A DNA stretch of 64,000 bases from Hygrophila difformis (GCA_030278955.1 JAOANR010000014.1:1555920-1619919), one strand, 5' to 3'; shown: positions 34,699 to 46,609, counted from the first letter of the stretch. Numbers and translations are program-made. The notes: generated from the letters alone by a model not told the origin.

Positions 34699-35379
34699 TC
34701 AGCAGAAGCTCCACAGTCTGAAATCCCCCTGATCTTCATACAAATCCTCAATCATGGAAGCTGGATCAAAGAACGACCCGTGCATCAAGTCGTTGTACTT
34801 TGGGGATCCCAAGTTGTACCATGGGTAGTAGTATTCATCCTCCACACCAGTACAGGCCAGTGATATCAGATCGTCTTCAACGACGGCCGCGTTGGAATTC
34901 GAACAAGATGTCGCTGACGACGTCGTTGTTGCGCAGGAAGAATTTGGGGATTCTGGGTTCAAATTTATTTTAGGGTTTTCAGGAACAGAAAAATTGGCGG
35001 GTTCTTCTGCTTCAGCTTCAGCCGCCGCTGCTGCAGCAATCTTCTGGATAGATTTTGGGGACATTGATGATGTAGGAGAAATGTCATCAGGGATTAGGTA
35101 TTGCTGTTGTTGTTGGGATTTAGAGGTAATTGGGAAGTTGAGAGCAGCAGAGGATCCCTTGAGGCACAAAAGTGCAGCATCATAAGCTCTGGCAGCAGCT
35201 TCAGGAGTGGAGTAGGAGCCCAACCAGATTCTGGTCTTCTGATTTGGTGCCCTAATTTCAGACACCCATGAACCCCAGCTCCTCATTCTTACACCCTTGT
35301 ACTTGTTCTGCTTCTTCTTATTACATTGACCTGATGATGATGATGAGGATGAGTTCTTGGCCTTGCCTGTCTTCACCAT
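34699..35379 (-). CDS. AP2/ERF transcription factor, ERF014-like, 226 aa
   Basis: Intronless gene for a nuclear DNA-binding protein. A serine run (10-16) and a basic KKKQNK segment, a possible nuclear localisation signal, precede one AP2 domain at about 26-84: [17 protein letters not shown], then [17 protein letters not shown] and [15 protein letters not shown]. The WG, EIR, WLG and RAYD core residues are intact. The position-14 valine points to the DREB branch; position 19 is alanine, not the usual glutamate, as in the ERF014 group. The C-terminal half has a glutamine run, alanine/glutamate-rich stretch and acidic end ([18 protein letters not shown]) that could activate transcription. The ATG is the first in frame and 80 bases below a TATA box. 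Family members act in stress and hormone responses; the precise targets are unknown. Confidence 0.92.
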   Translation of the reverse strand: MVKTGKAKNSSSSSSSGQCNKKKQNKYKGVRMRSWGSWVSEIRAPNQKTRIWLGSYSTPEAAARAYDAALLCLKGSSAALNFPITSKSQQQQQYLIPDDISPTSSMSPKSIQKIAAAAAAEAEAEEPANFSVPENPKINLNPESPNSSCATTTSSATSCSNSNAAVVEDDLISLACTGVEDEYYYPWYNLGSPKYNDLMHGSFFDPASMIEDLYEDQGDFRLWSFC

Positions 35380-35457
35380 TCTTGATTTGTGGCAATGGGC
35401 TTAATTAATATGGGGGGGATTAGTGATTGTGTAGAAGAATAGGATTTGGGGATTGGG

Positions 35458-35465
35458 TATTTATA
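35458..35465 (-). promoter_or_regulatory. TATA box of the ERF gene
   Basis: On the minus strand the sequence reads CTATAAATACCC, with TATAAATA about 80 bases upstream of the ATG at 35379. The spacing gives a leader of about 50 bases. It is a textbook plant core promoter element. Confidence 0.75.
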
Positions 35466-35479
35466 GCAGGTGGGGGCTT

Positions 35480-35503
35480 GGGGGGGGGGGGGGGGGGGGG
35501 GGG
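35480..35503 (+). repeat. 24-base G homopolymer beside the ERF TATA box
   Basis: An uninterrupted run of 24 G on the plus strand (C on the gene's sense strand) begins 15 bases upstream of the TATA box; another GGGGG lies at 35472-35476. Such runs can form G-quadruplexes and are also prone to sequencing and assembly length errors. Confidence 0.9.
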
Positions 35504-35984
35504 AACTTGGAAGTAATTTAATGAGATGTTTTTGTCATGAAAAGTACAAGATGTCAATGTACAGACAGCAATATTGGCTGCCAGATATTTTCCAGAACTT
35601 CATTTTTATTTTAAAATTATACTATATAGGGTTGCTTGCCCCTTTATTACTCACATGACAGTGGCTTTTCCTTCCATACAAAAAATTTTCAACCCCTCTT
35701 AACTAATTATCAACCTAAAAATTAAAACCAAACCCCCAACGAAACCCCTCTCAAAGAACATGTTGACTTGTTCAACTTCACTTCAACAGTTCAACCACAA
35801 ATTAATTTTAAAAAAAATAAATGGAAAATTCACAAAACAAAATTAAGGGCTTCCTTTAGCTTAGCAGCTTAATCACTGTCTCTCAGTAAATTTCGAGTAA
35901 ATCAGAAAAAAAAAAAAAAAGCAAATCGTATCCCAACATTGGATATATCATATATACTACGTACTATTTAAATGTATGTCAATA

Positions 35985-37052
35985 TTTTATGGTGGAAAAA
36001 ATGCCAAATATATCCTTTTTGTTTCAAAAAAAGCCAAATCTATCATTTTTCTATTTTATTACCGAATTTATCCTCTACATATGCTAATTATATCCGAAAA
36101 TATCCTAAATTCACTAATCGTGGAATGTCTGCTGACGTGGCAATAAATTAACTTAAACCCTACACGCTGGATGGGATTTGAAGTGTCTCTCAATTAAGGC
36201 TGGGGAAAAATACCGAGTATACCGCATACCGCACATACCGTATCGAAAAAAGGAATATCGAAATTTTCGGTATACCGTAATTTTCGGTACGGTATCATAC
36301 CGAAAAAAATTCTCCGTACCGTATACCTTACCGAACTTCACGGTATGAAAAATTTCATACCGTTGCCGTACCGAACATTTCGGTATACTGATCTTCGGTA
36401 TACCGAAAGTTTCGGTATGAAATATTTTCATACCGTTTCCATACCGACATTCCGGTAAGTTCGGTATATTCCGCTATACCGAACATTCAGTACATACCGA
36501 CATACCGTATTGCGGTATATACCGACATACCGAACATTCACTACATACCGACATACCGGTATTACGGTATATACCGGCATACCGAACTTTCTCTATATAC
36601 CAACATACCGATATTACGTTATATAACGGTATCGCGGTATATACCGATACCGTGGTATATACCAAAGTTCGGTACGGTAGCGATATACCGCGGTATCAAA
36701 AAATTTATACCGTTACCGTACCGAAATCTTACGGTACGGTATGATACCATACCGAAAATTACGGTATACCGAAAATTTCGATATTTTCGGTATTTTTTCG
36801 ATACGGTATGTAGTATATTCGGTATTTTTCCTCAGCCCTAATTTAGACACACTTCAAATTCGATCCAGCGTGTAAGGTTTAAATTAATTTATTGCCACGT
36901 CAGCAGACATTCCACGATTAGTGAATTTAGGATATTTTCGGATATAATTAGCATATGTAGAGAATAAATTCGGTAATAAAATAGAAAAAGGATAGATTTG
37001 ACTTTTTTTTAAATAAAAAGGATATATTCGGCCTTTTTTTCATTTTATGGTA
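35985..37052. mobile_element. Long fold-back (inverted-repeat) element, 1.07 kb
   Basis: The two halves are reverse complements. The left arm has TTTTATTACCGAATTTATCC, then GTGGAATGTCTGCTGACGTG, then ACACGCTGGATGGGATTTG. The right arm, read inward, repeats these in the same order with few changes. Further inward each arm has a GGGAAAAATACC/GAGGAAAAATACC phrase and a dense TACCG/CGGTA palindromic zone. Arms are about 500 bp each. The central GGCTGGGGAAAAATACC and its partner resemble hAT ends, so a palindromic element may sit inside an older inverted repeat. No coding capacity is visible. Confidence 0.75.
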
Positions 37053-38377
37053 GACGAAAGCGAGACAACGTCGGAATATTTACAACAAAAAGCAGCTTCC
37101 AGGATACTTCAGAATGCTTGCTTAACTGTAATAAAATACTAATAATAATCTTGTAATACCACTAGCTAGCTAGTCTAAAACACAGTGTATGTATGTATAG
37201 AATAAAGAAAGAAAATGTATATGCACAGTGACGAGTGACAAAGTGAGACTCAGACAGTGGACAGAAGAATATAATAATACTAATAATGAAAATAATAGTA
37301 GTAGTATGAGTAGGTTATATTCAACAGGGAATTAAGGATAAGAAACTAACACAGCTGGTGCTTGTCTGTCATATATGCATATACTATCAAACATTCAAAT
37401 TAAACCTCATCAAGACGCGTTTTTAGGGTCTTTTCTTTCCCTATCCTGTCTCGCTCCCGCTCCCATTTTTATCTAATCCCTTATTCCCTTGTTTTTTTCC
37501 CCTCTTCGTTCAAATTCCATCACTTCATTTACTATTAGTATTATTACTGCAATAATAATAATTGCTTAAAGAATTAAAATTGACTGCTTCATGGCCCAGT
37601 AATTATTGCTGACGCCTTCCCCAATCCCTTGACTTATTTGCACTCCTTTCAATGCTAGCTGGCCATGGAATTCGATCTCATCTTATGTAGCCTCGGATTC
37701 AGATTGAGTATCAAAAAGAATAATCTTGCTCAAGCTCAAGCTCAATGTCCTAATAATACTCAACTCGAGTTCGAACTCGTTGAGCTAAATATACACTTCC
37801 ACTTCATTTAAGCTAAAAATCTTCATTTCAAACCTAATTCAAAAGTCTCAACACAACACAGTTTAAAATTCCACTCAACTTTTCTACTACTAGATAATCT
37901 GAAGAGTTGTTTATTTATATAAATGGTTGCAAATAAATTGTCTGGTGGGAGGAGGAAATTATTAGAGTATCGTTTAATAATCTTCAAAGAGTCAATCCGT
38001 ACGCATCTTCTTCCAGTATGCCTCCTCCTCGTAGACATCAACGGGAATATATATAATACTACATATGGTTCACAACCTGATGAACAAACAATCGATCACC
38101 TCTATTTCTTTTTGTGTGTCTGTTCAGTAAAGTAATACCTGTGTCATATAATTAATAGTAATGCGATTATGCGATGGTCGTCTGGTATGTTCACAGCACA
38201 TGGAATTTTATTATTTGATCAACTCTTGTTTGATTTTGTGGATTATTGGATTAATAATGAATGTCTCATCTCTTTATAATTTCTATCTTCAGTTTCTAAT
38301 TATTAATGTCTGCATTATTGCAAGGACACGTGGTTTCATTTCGTTTCTGCTTCCCAGTTTAATTAATTGAATCAATT
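37053..38377. other. Gene-free interval
   Basis: No gene recognised. A pyrimidine-rich zone (37430-37530) and an ACTCAACTCGAGTTCGAACTC phrase near 37758, resembling the 12-kb GAGTCGAG element, are the only distinct features. Short frames on both strands lack domains. Confidence 0.35.
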
Positions 38378-39024
38378 AAGGTTATCCAAATCTAGATCTT
38401 ATGTAGGATCGTTTTCCCTTTACAAGTATGAAATTAGTACCAAAAAAAAAAATTATATTGCATATTAGCAAATTACAATAACCAATATCAATAGATAATA
38501 ATTTGTTTAGCAAAAATAAAAAGGACAATAATTGAGCATTTAAGACATGATGCTTGAGCTGGGTTGGATTTGTCATTAGAATTTTTCTCATTTTCGTCAG
38601 TCTCAACCACCGTCTCATTGGATTCTGGAAGGGGTAATATTGGAAAGAGCATGGGGATACGATGGCGACGGCAAAAACAAGAAGATGAAGGAGATACAAC
38701 GGCGACTATTGGAAGAGGAAGATGAAGGAGATACAACGGCGACTATTGGAAGAGGAAGATGAAGGGGATGGGGGGAAGATGAGATGCAAACAAAAATTCC
38801 TAGATATGGATTTTGGAAAAAAAAAATGGAGGATTAAAAATTGAAAAAATGAGATGAAAAATAAGAGGGAGTGAGATCTGATCTTTCAAAGATTTTAAGA
38901 TCTTATATAGATTCTATCCATATCTCACCCTAATTTAGATTCCATACCGATCTTGATCGTTTTAATTTTATGGGATCGTAGAATTTTAAGATCATAAGAT
39001 CTAGATCTAAATTTTAATAACTTT
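38378..39024 (+). mobile_element. Dispersed inverted-end element, copy 1
   Basis: The left end AAGGTTATCCAAATCTAGAT and the inverted right end AAAGTTATTAAAATTTAGAT flank 647 bp. The interior is shared with 44855-45905: TTAGCAAATTACAATAAC, TTTGTTTAGCAAAAA, TTTCGTCAGTCTCAACCA and AGGAGATACAACGGCGAC follow in the same order. A 37-bp tandem duplication (AAGATGAAGGAGATACAACG...) is present here at about 38680-38755 and single in copy 2. No transposase is visible and the superfamily is unclear. This copy lacks the internal CACTA insertion of copy 2. Confidence 0.65.
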
Positions 39025-39524
39025 GGATCAAATAAAAAGACACTACTCTGTTTTTTTACGGTATGAGTAAAGTAGTGGGGATTACAGAGTAGAGGGTGCC
39101 CTGCCCGACACTTTAGTAGTAATTCCGCACCATTCATTATCTCATCAGGGGCCCCCATGAGTAAGTACTGATGGAAAGGACAGCCTTTAATTTCCGTACG
39201 TACCTTAGGGTATCAAAGGACTACTATTGTAATAACAATAATGGAGGGCAGGCATGGATGGAGCCTGGAGGGACGAGACAGCTAATGGGTTTTGGACTAA
39301 ATTTGTTAAGGTCAAAAGCTTAAAGGGCAATTTCTGATTTGGTAACTGGTTACATAAATGCATGTCCCAAAACTGTTCCTTTGGTTATTTTAAGTATTTT
39401 TCTGGAAGGAAAGGATGGGCATAAGTGCATATCTTGATGTTTGTTGGACAATGAATAGCCAGAATCCATGTGGGCTATAGTAGAAATAACTGAGAAACTT
39501 CTCATTTTCAGGATTTTCATTATA
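39025..39524. other. Gene-free interval
   Basis: No gene, RNA or clear repeat was recognised here. Confidence 0.35.
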
Positions 39525-39716
39525 CTCCCTCAGTTTTCTTTTAATTTTGATTTAACTTTTTGGCACAATTATATAAAATAAAACATAATCAAGTGACATG
39601 TCGTTGGATTCGTCTAATCGTGTAGTTTTAGAATATCAAATTTTTATAATTTTTACTACTATATATTTCGAGTTATTAAAAATTAAAAATATGTATTGAA
39701 TTGCGTCCAATGAAGA
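39525..39716 (+). mobile_element. Stowaway-like MITE, right end lost
   Basis: CTCCCTCAGTTTTCTTTTAA follows a TA. The shared family interior is present (TGTCGTTGGATTCGTCTAAT, AAAATATGTATTGAATTGCG), but no GGAGGGAG end is found after it, so the copy is truncated or decayed. Confidence 0.5.
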
Positions 39717-39827
39717 AAGTGATAGCTGATAAATCTATATGGCTATATGGGCATGTATCATGGATGGGCACTTCAGCGCACAGATAAAGGGCCAATCAAA
39801 TAACAATCATTAACATATACTGGGCTT

Positions 39828-39947
39828 GTTTGGAAGCCGACATATTTAAGAGCATATAGCGGATTCAATCAGCATATTCTCTCGCAATTCTCTCTCCGAA
39901 TCTGCTATCTGCTAGCGGAACTGCTGACTCCCAAACATCCTCACTGT
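39828..39947 (-). mobile_element. Short MITE, inverted sibling of 1235-1355
   Basis: Read on the minus strand it starts GAGGATGTTTGGGAGTCAGC and continues CGCTAGCAGATAGCAGATTC and AGAGAATTG, matching 1235-1355. The plus-strand left end GGGCTTGTTTGGAAG resembles the GGGCCTGTTTGG end of the MITE at 16089. The three copies thus appear related. Confidence 0.5.
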
Positions 39948-41079
39948 ATAACGAAGTAACTTGTACTATACATTCACTAATGAATTATGCATAATTTAGC
40001 TGATAAATATTTAATAATGTTTAATATATAATCCAGCAATAGAAGTATAATATAAACATATATTCATATACATTTTAATTATACAGTATTCAACAAAAGG
40101 GTTAATATAATTTAACGCTATTATAGAATAATTCAGCAATGCAAAATAACACTGTAGCTGATGGCGTGTACGGGCTCCAACAACCAAATCCACAGTATGC
40201 GCTTCGGCTTGATCATGTGCAGACAGGGAAATCTTGTTCAGATGGAACTGAATCTCTTGTATTACTTGAACAAAACAAAATGTACAATTTTTATTACATC
40301 CAGCTGAAAACAGGATAAATAAAATGTGATTATATTCACATTGTTATGTCTTTTTGTGGGCAGGATTTGAAATCTGATAATATTCTCTCTGATGAAAGGC
40401 AACCCTGTTGTCTTTGAAGCAAAGCAGAGATCTTACAGGGTTTAATGTCTATCAAGAATATATAGGATTTAAAGAATAATGAATGGACTATACATATGGT
40501 GTGGTTCATAGAACATAGCCTACTGATCTCATTGTTAGGTGAAAGACATGATATTATTATGGAATTTCAATCTCAATGCATGAACTTGTGTAGTTGGGAA
40601 TTTATGCCAGGGCTCCACTCATGAGTTATTACAACAAACTGTTTTATCAATTTCTTAAAACAAAAAAGATTCTTTATATGGCAGAGGTTTTACACCACCA
40701 GTTTTGACAAACTAGATAATTTGTGATCTTATGTTTGCTGATGATGATTGTGCAGCTAGTGGATAAAAACAACACAGCTATGCTGCTGAACTTTATGGGT
40801 CCACTAGAGTAGAAGGGTTCATCATCATATCCTTGCCGGATAAACACCAATGACTGATTCCTAGGGACCAAGACAATGTAATGAACTATGAACTATAGCA
40901 GATTATAAACAATACCGAGCTATCGGTATTGGCACGCAACATTTTACAACAATGGTTACAACGCACATGCCAAAGGAATGAAACTGAATGCAGAGACAAG
41001 GTCACTTACAAAGCAAAGTTAAAGTTGCCCTGCTGTAATGAGTTCCATGGTCTCCTCATTTTGTTTCTTCAATGAATGA
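39948..41079. other. Interval downstream of the aminoacylase gene
   Basis: The part nearest 41079 should be the 3' untranslated region of the aminoacylase gene (minus strand). The frames at 40011-40193 and 40674-40871 show no family resemblance. Nothing else is recognised. Confidence 0.4.
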
Positions 41080-43254
41080 TCAAGCTCCATCATAAGAACT
41101 TAGTGATCGGATGACGTGTTCATATACCTTAATCCCCTCGAGATAAACATGGTCCTTCAGAAACTATGAAGAAAGCAATATTTTAAATAAGTAATACAAG
41201 AAAAACAGGTGAGCAATACAGAGATGGGCAGAAAACAAAATTCTGGTCACCTCATTATGATCATGGAGCAATATTGGAGTATTCTTCATTGGAGAAAAAC
41301 CAAGAGTAGGAATTCCCAGTTGTCTCATGAATCGAGCATCAGTAGTTGAAGCTAAAATTTCTGGCTTTGCAAGTTTTCCACCTGCTGCTTCAATAGCTTG
41401 TTTGAATAGCAACCACCAGGGGTTAGATTCGTTTGTGGCTGTTACTAAAGGGCGCCCGTTGTAGTCTCTGAGAAGACCTTTTTCGGTGAGCTGCCATGGC
41501 AGAAGTATTAGGAATCAGGATCATGGTAAAGGTCTTAATGGAGAAAAAAGACTGAAAGCACTACTAGTCCCTGTATAGCCAGAACAATTTCACTGGCTTG
41601 GTGCAGTGACCAATGATAATTTATAAGAAAGTAAATTCTCCACATATTTCAAGCAGGTCCAGCTATCCAGATACTTGATACTTAAGGTCTACCCTTTGAA
41701 GACGTTTAAAATTGTAAGTGATGCATCTCTCCTGTGACATTCATATCAAGGCACTAAGAGGCACTGAAGGTTTACCTTCTCAAAGCCAATCGCAGTTCAT
41801 CATCAAGCTTCAATGAATTAAGTCTTTCGGTGCAGTGAGTAATGTTTTCCAGAGTACTTAGATCAATGAAGAACAAACATTTCTTGCTAAATCAAAATGC
41901 CGAGATCTTAGTTCTACACTGATCAATACCTTTTGTATATTTGAGGAAACTGCCAAACAAAGCTTCCTAAACCTAGCAACAGGATTCCCATACAAGTATC
42001 CTAGACTGGTGGTTATTGGTTAACTCAAGCAGTATATTTCTTTGTCACCAATATGACGAAACACTTGTTGCATAAGCTATCAGCTTCCACTACAACGTGA
42101 AACATATTATGCATTCATCTAAAGTCATACTGTCCACCAGCAAACATGAAAAGCTCCAGACATTCACCTCATAAGTCATGTTCCTCCACGCAGGTGCCCA
42201 TTCCTCTGCAATTCTCCTCCTCATTAGATCAGGATCCGCCGTTGGTGGCAATCGAACATCAAACCCTGCCTCCACCTCTGATGGTTGCAGGTTCATTACA
42301 AATCCCTGAAAGAGTGAAAGCCAATCCATTCATTTAGCCATCACACAAATAAACCACCACCAACCAATTCCATAAACTTACACCACAACCTACCGAAGGA
42401 GACGGAGTCCCAGCTTTAAGAAACACAGGATTCACTGAAATAACCTCCGAGTTCGCAAACCAACCTGCCTTAACCAAATCAAAATTGTTCTCCCTAAAGT
42501 TCATAACAACCTCCACACTCTTCATCAAATTCTCAGCAGCACTGTGGTCATACATGTTGGAACCATGCCCCGGCCTTCCAACAGCCTTAATCACTAAATG
42601 CCAAGGAGTCCTGTCCGCATAGAACACCCTAAATTGATCCGTAGGAGATGCCTGCCCTTCATCCATTACAAACCCTACATTTAATCCTTTAAACTCTTCA
42701 CTCTCAACAAACTTCGCCATTCCATCAAATCCCCCAATCTCTTCCTCAGGCACATAGGAAATATGGACGGTTCTCAAGGGAGTATAATCAATATTGAATC
42801 CAGTGAGTTTTTTAATGGCTTCCAAGTACTGCATACCGATGCACTTATCATCCTGCGCACCGCGGGCGTAAATTTTTCCATCGTCTGTTAAGTGTGCAGC
42901 AAAGGGGTCGTGCAACCACTTCGATGGCTCGGCGGGTACTGAATCGAGGTGCGAATTGAACAGAACGGAAGGGAGAGAGGGATTTGAGCCGGGCCAGGTG
43001 ATGAGGAGAAGCGGTTTGTGTGGAGTGGTGAGGTAAAGCGTTCGAATTTGAAGAGATGGAATGGTGGAGGCGAAATCGGTGAGGTGTTTAATCGCGGAGG
43101 CGTAGTCCGGCGTGGGGTGAGCCGTGTTGATTCTCAGATAGTTTCTGAATCGGGTTACGGAACCAACATCATCGGATAGAGTAGGACACAGGGAGAGGGA
43201 GATGGTGAGGATAACGAAGGCGGATATGTAGGGGAGGCAGAGGCGCGTGGCCAT
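41080..43254 (-). CDS. Aminoacylase-1-like M20 metallopeptidase, 440 aa, four exons
   Basis: Coding exons (minus strand) are 43254-42394, 42305-42168, 41490-41251 and 41163-41080; all introns are GT-AG, phase 0, and exons join without gaps. The predicted enzyme removes the acyl group from N-acyl-L-amino acids using zinc. I chose ATG 43254 because MATRLCLPYISAFVILTISL starts a signal peptide that fits secretory-pathway entry; the frame opens 22 codons earlier but lacks such a start. Metal and catalytic residues are in place: H102 and D104 in SHLDSVPAE, D135 in ARGAQDDKCIG, E171/E172 in VPEEEIGGFDG, and the late histidines 409/411 in LLHDHNE. VMDEGQASP, GRPGHGSNMYDHSA and NPWWLLFKQA are also family hallmarks. 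Arabidopsis relatives are At4g38220 and At1g44820. Substrate in planta is not known from sequence. Confidence 0.92.
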
Positions 43255-44490
43255 CGCCGGGTAATCGATGATCGGCGGCGAGGTTAGAACCGTGCAGGGT
43301 GCTGATGATGTTCGTAACAAGCGGTTGGTATTTCTTGGAGGTGCCAGGTGGGCTCAGTCGGAGTAGCCCATAGCGGAAGCGGGCTAAAATTAGCTCCGCC
43401 TTAACCCATTCCATCAACACATTGCTGGTAAGAGATGGACTAGTTCACTGTTTTTTTTTTTGTTTTTTTTTAAAAAAAATATATATATTAATAAATATAG
43501 TTTTATTTATTTATTTATTTCATTGTAACATTGTAATAACTTAATAAAATTAAATATTATTTTTTTTTCTTTAAAAAAATTATAAATAGAATTCAAATAT
43601 ACTTCGTATAAAATAGTTAAAATAAATAAAATTATTATTTTTTGTATATTATTCTCAATTTTCTAAAAAAAATTCATTATGTTCAAATTTTAAGAAAGAT
43701 AAAGGGGCGTTTGGAAAAATAATTATTTTGAATAAGCTCATTTATTAGATAAATTAGTGTTAAAGAAATAATAATTAAAATAATGTGCAATAAGTTTTTT
43801 TTTGATTCCGCTGCAAGGGCCAAGGAGTAGCATGCATTTTGGATTTCTGTGTAGGTAATGTAAAAAGTTGGTCTCAAGGTATTCTCGTAATGAGTTTAAT
43901 AGATGATTTGACTAATTTATCACTCACATAATCAGCTGACAACTAATTACAAAACATGTCCAAAAAATAATTCTTCTTTCATTCTTGAAAGTAATTAAGT
44001 TTGTATTAGTATATTTTCTCATTATTTATTACCTAAATTTATACATAATTATAGGAATGCAAATTAAATAATTAGCGCGTGCCAATTTAAGAAAAAGCAA
44101 TTTCCACCATCTTTAAAAATTAAGAAAAAAAAGGTTTCAATTTCAATAATGTTCATTAGTCGCCTTCCTATTTGTCATATTTTAAAACTTTAAAATATTT
44201 TAAAGAACCTAAAATAACTTAGTAGTAGTAGTACAATTTTGTAAGTATTCCTTTTAAAATATGTTATATGTCAATGTTTCGTTTCTTGTTTTTCACTAGG
44301 GATAAAAATTGATTTCTAACCTGCATTAATATCCTACTTCTTCTTGTGTTGTGTTCCATCTTTGGCAAGAGAATTAAAAAACAGTACTCATGTAGGGTTA
44401 GGAGTGCGTGGCTGCATTCATGCATGCATACGGGGCGTCTCAAACATTTTTTAGGCCCGTGCAAGAATAAAATTGGGCCCTTAGCTTATA
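43255..44490. other. Upstream of aminoacylase gene; gene-free interval
   Basis: The first 150 bases should include the 5' leader and core promoter of the aminoacylase gene; no clear TATA box was identified. Around 43703-43955, GGGGCGTTTGGAAAAATAATT and an inverted-looking CAACTAATTACAAAACATGTCC suggest a decayed MITE like 2819-2993. The rest is very AT-rich. Confidence 0.35.
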
Positions 44491-44750
44491 CTTCATCCGT
44501 TTGTTTATTTTTGCTCAATTGAGCAAATGGTTACTGTTCACATAATTATTTTGATTTAAAGTGTTATCATAGTTATACAAGTTCAAATATAGCCAAGTGG
44601 GATCCTGTTAGATTCGTCCCGTCTTGCAGTTTTTGAATATTGAACTTTTATAATTTTTACTTGTACCAAATTCGAGTTATTAATAGTTTAAAATGTGTAT
44701 TGTACTGCGTGTTGTGTGAGTCCGTATTAAATATTTAAAAACAGAGGAAG
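44491..44750 (+). mobile_element. Stowaway-type MITE, diverged
   Basis: CTTCATCCGTTTGTTTATTT at the left and AAACAGAGGAAG at the right are imperfect inverted ends, each next to TA. Length is 260 bp and the family interior is present (GATCCTGTTAGATTCGTCCC, AAAATGTGTATTGTACTGCG). Confidence 0.65.
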
Positions 44751-44854
44751 TATAGTAAAAAAATAATATTATTAATAAATAATAAATATTTATTTTAAAG
44801 AAAATGATATTTTTGGATCGTAGATATGAACTAAGAAGAGGAATAGTATGAATT

Positions 44855-45905
44855 AAGGTTATCAAAATCTAGATATTATGTATGATCATTTTTTCCTTTG
44901 CAAGATCGGGATCGTAGGATCTTAGGATCGAATTCAGATCCTAAAATCCTATGAAATTAGGACAAATTTTTTTTATTCATATTGCATATATATTAGCAAA
45001 TTACAATAACTAATATCAATAGACAATAATTTGTTTAGCAAAAAAAAAGACAATAATTGAGTATTTAAGACATGATACTGAGTTGGTTTTGTCATTATAA
45101 TTTTCCCTATCTTCGTCAGTCTCAACCATTGTCTCATTGGATTCATCATCATCCATCTGGGCAGGGGGTTTAGGACTGAGATCTCCATCAGCATGGGGTG
45201 CTGGAAGGGGTAATATTGCAAAGAGAATGGGGATATGACAGCAACGGCAACGTGGATTAACCGGATTTTGGATTACCTATGACATTATCTAGGACTAGTC
45301 CTCCGAAACTTTGTATTTTGGATCGGGAAATTAACCGGATTTTCCTAGGAATTTTATTGAGGATTTGTCCTCGGAAATTTTTCCGACCAATAATCCGAGG
45401 GTTATTCAGGTAGCCAAAACCGGGTCTAACACGGGACATTTCTGAGGACTAGCACTTGGAAATGTGGTCGGAACCTTTGTCCTCGGAAAAGTTCCTCGAT
45501 TAGTATATTGCTAGGAAGATTTCACCGTGGACAGAAAAGTGAGGACTAGTCTTCGGAAACTCTAAGGTAGCGAGGACTAGTCCTCGGAATATGTCGTCGC
45601 AAAACATGTTTTTTCTTGTAGTGAACAACAAGAAGATGAAGGAGATACAACGGCGACTGTGGGAAGAGGAAGATGAAGGGGATGCAATGAAGATAGAGAT
45701 GCAAACAAAAATCCCTAGATCTGGATTTTGGAAAAGAAGAGAGGATTGAAAATTAAAAAATGAGATGAAGAATAAGAATGAGTGGGATCAGATCTTATTC
45801 AGATCTCATCCTAATTTAGATACAATACCGATCTTGATCGTTTTGGCTTTGTGGGATCATATGATCTTAAAATCCTAAGATATAGATCTAGATTTTAATA
45901 ACCTT
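44855..45905 (+). mobile_element. Dispersed inverted-end element, copy 2, carrying a CACTA insertion
   Basis: Ends AAGGTTATCAAAATCTAGAT and (inverted) AAGGTTATTAAAATCTAGAT match copy 1 at 38378-39024. The interior follows copy 1 until GGGGATATGACAGCAACGGC, is interrupted by 45252-45623, then resumes with AACAAGAAGATGAAGGAGAT. Copy 1 therefore gives the empty site. Confidence 0.65.
45252..45623 (+). mobile_element. Short CACTA-derived insertion, TSD AAC
   Basis: The right end, read inward, is CACTACAAGAAAAAACATG, the standard plant CACTA terminus. AAC lies on both sides (45249-45251, 45624-45626). The body is rich in GGACTAGTCCTCGG and TCCTCGGAAA phrases, the expected subterminal repeats. The left end (GTGGATTAACCGG) does not match CACTA, so it is mutated or internally deleted. 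Comparison with copy 1 of the host repeat confirms insertion. Confidence 0.65.
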
Positions 45906-46356
45906 GTAATGAATCTAAATAATTTAAATTTATAATGGGTTGTCATCTAAGAAAAAAATTATAGTGGACCTAAACTGACTGTTTATTAATGAACTCATTT
46001 ATGAAGTACAGAGTATAAAAATAAACTTCAAATACTCATATGAATAAATAAATAAATAAATAAATAAAATGGCCCCAAATTTGGGGTCTGAGCAGTTGCT
46101 CAGGATGCTCATGCTATTGAGCCTCTGCCTCGGCCATGCATATATCTTCGAGTTATTACATACTCCTATAATTATTATGTTAGGTTTTTCCCCGACTAAT
46201 AATAATGTTGGTTTGTTTCCAGAATTTGAAGGGAACATCATGTAGATTTTATTATATTCTCATCAATTATTGAATTCAATTCGTTAATTATCTTCACTCT
46301 AAAATGGGTCATCAATGGTGGGCCGATGATTGAGCCATTACATTCCATAATATGTA
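45906..46356. other. Gene-free interval with (AAAT)n
   Basis: An AATA/AAAT microsatellite lies at about 46043-46068. No gene was recognised; the minus-strand 80-codon frame has no domain. Confidence 0.4.
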
Positions 46357-46609
46357 CTCCATCCGTTTTTCAAAAATTTTAACATTCCTGCATTTCACGT
46401 TATTCAATGCACATTTTTAATGTCTAATATCTCAAATTGTGTAAAAGTAAAAAATATAAAAATTTGATATTTTAAAACTATGCGATTAGACGAATCTAAC
46501 AAGATCCCAATTGACTATGTTTTATCTTGTATAATTGTGTTAAAAATTTGAATCAAAGTTACTCAGTGAATAATAACAACTATGCAAATGTTAGAATTAT
46601 TTTCGGGAG
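46357..46609 (-). mobile_element. Stowaway-type MITE, reverse orientation
   Basis: CTCCATCCGTTTTTCAAAAA at one end and a decayed CGGGAG at the other, each beside TA. The interior is the family block read backwards (ACGAATCTAACAAGATCCC, TTTTAAAACTATGCGATTAG). Length is about 253 bp. Confidence 0.6.

Noticed and set aside
40738..40795. Possible C/D-box snoRNA (TGATGATGA ... CTGA)
   Set aside because: No terminal stem pairs the flanks and no clear D'/C' boxes; box-like words are common by chance.
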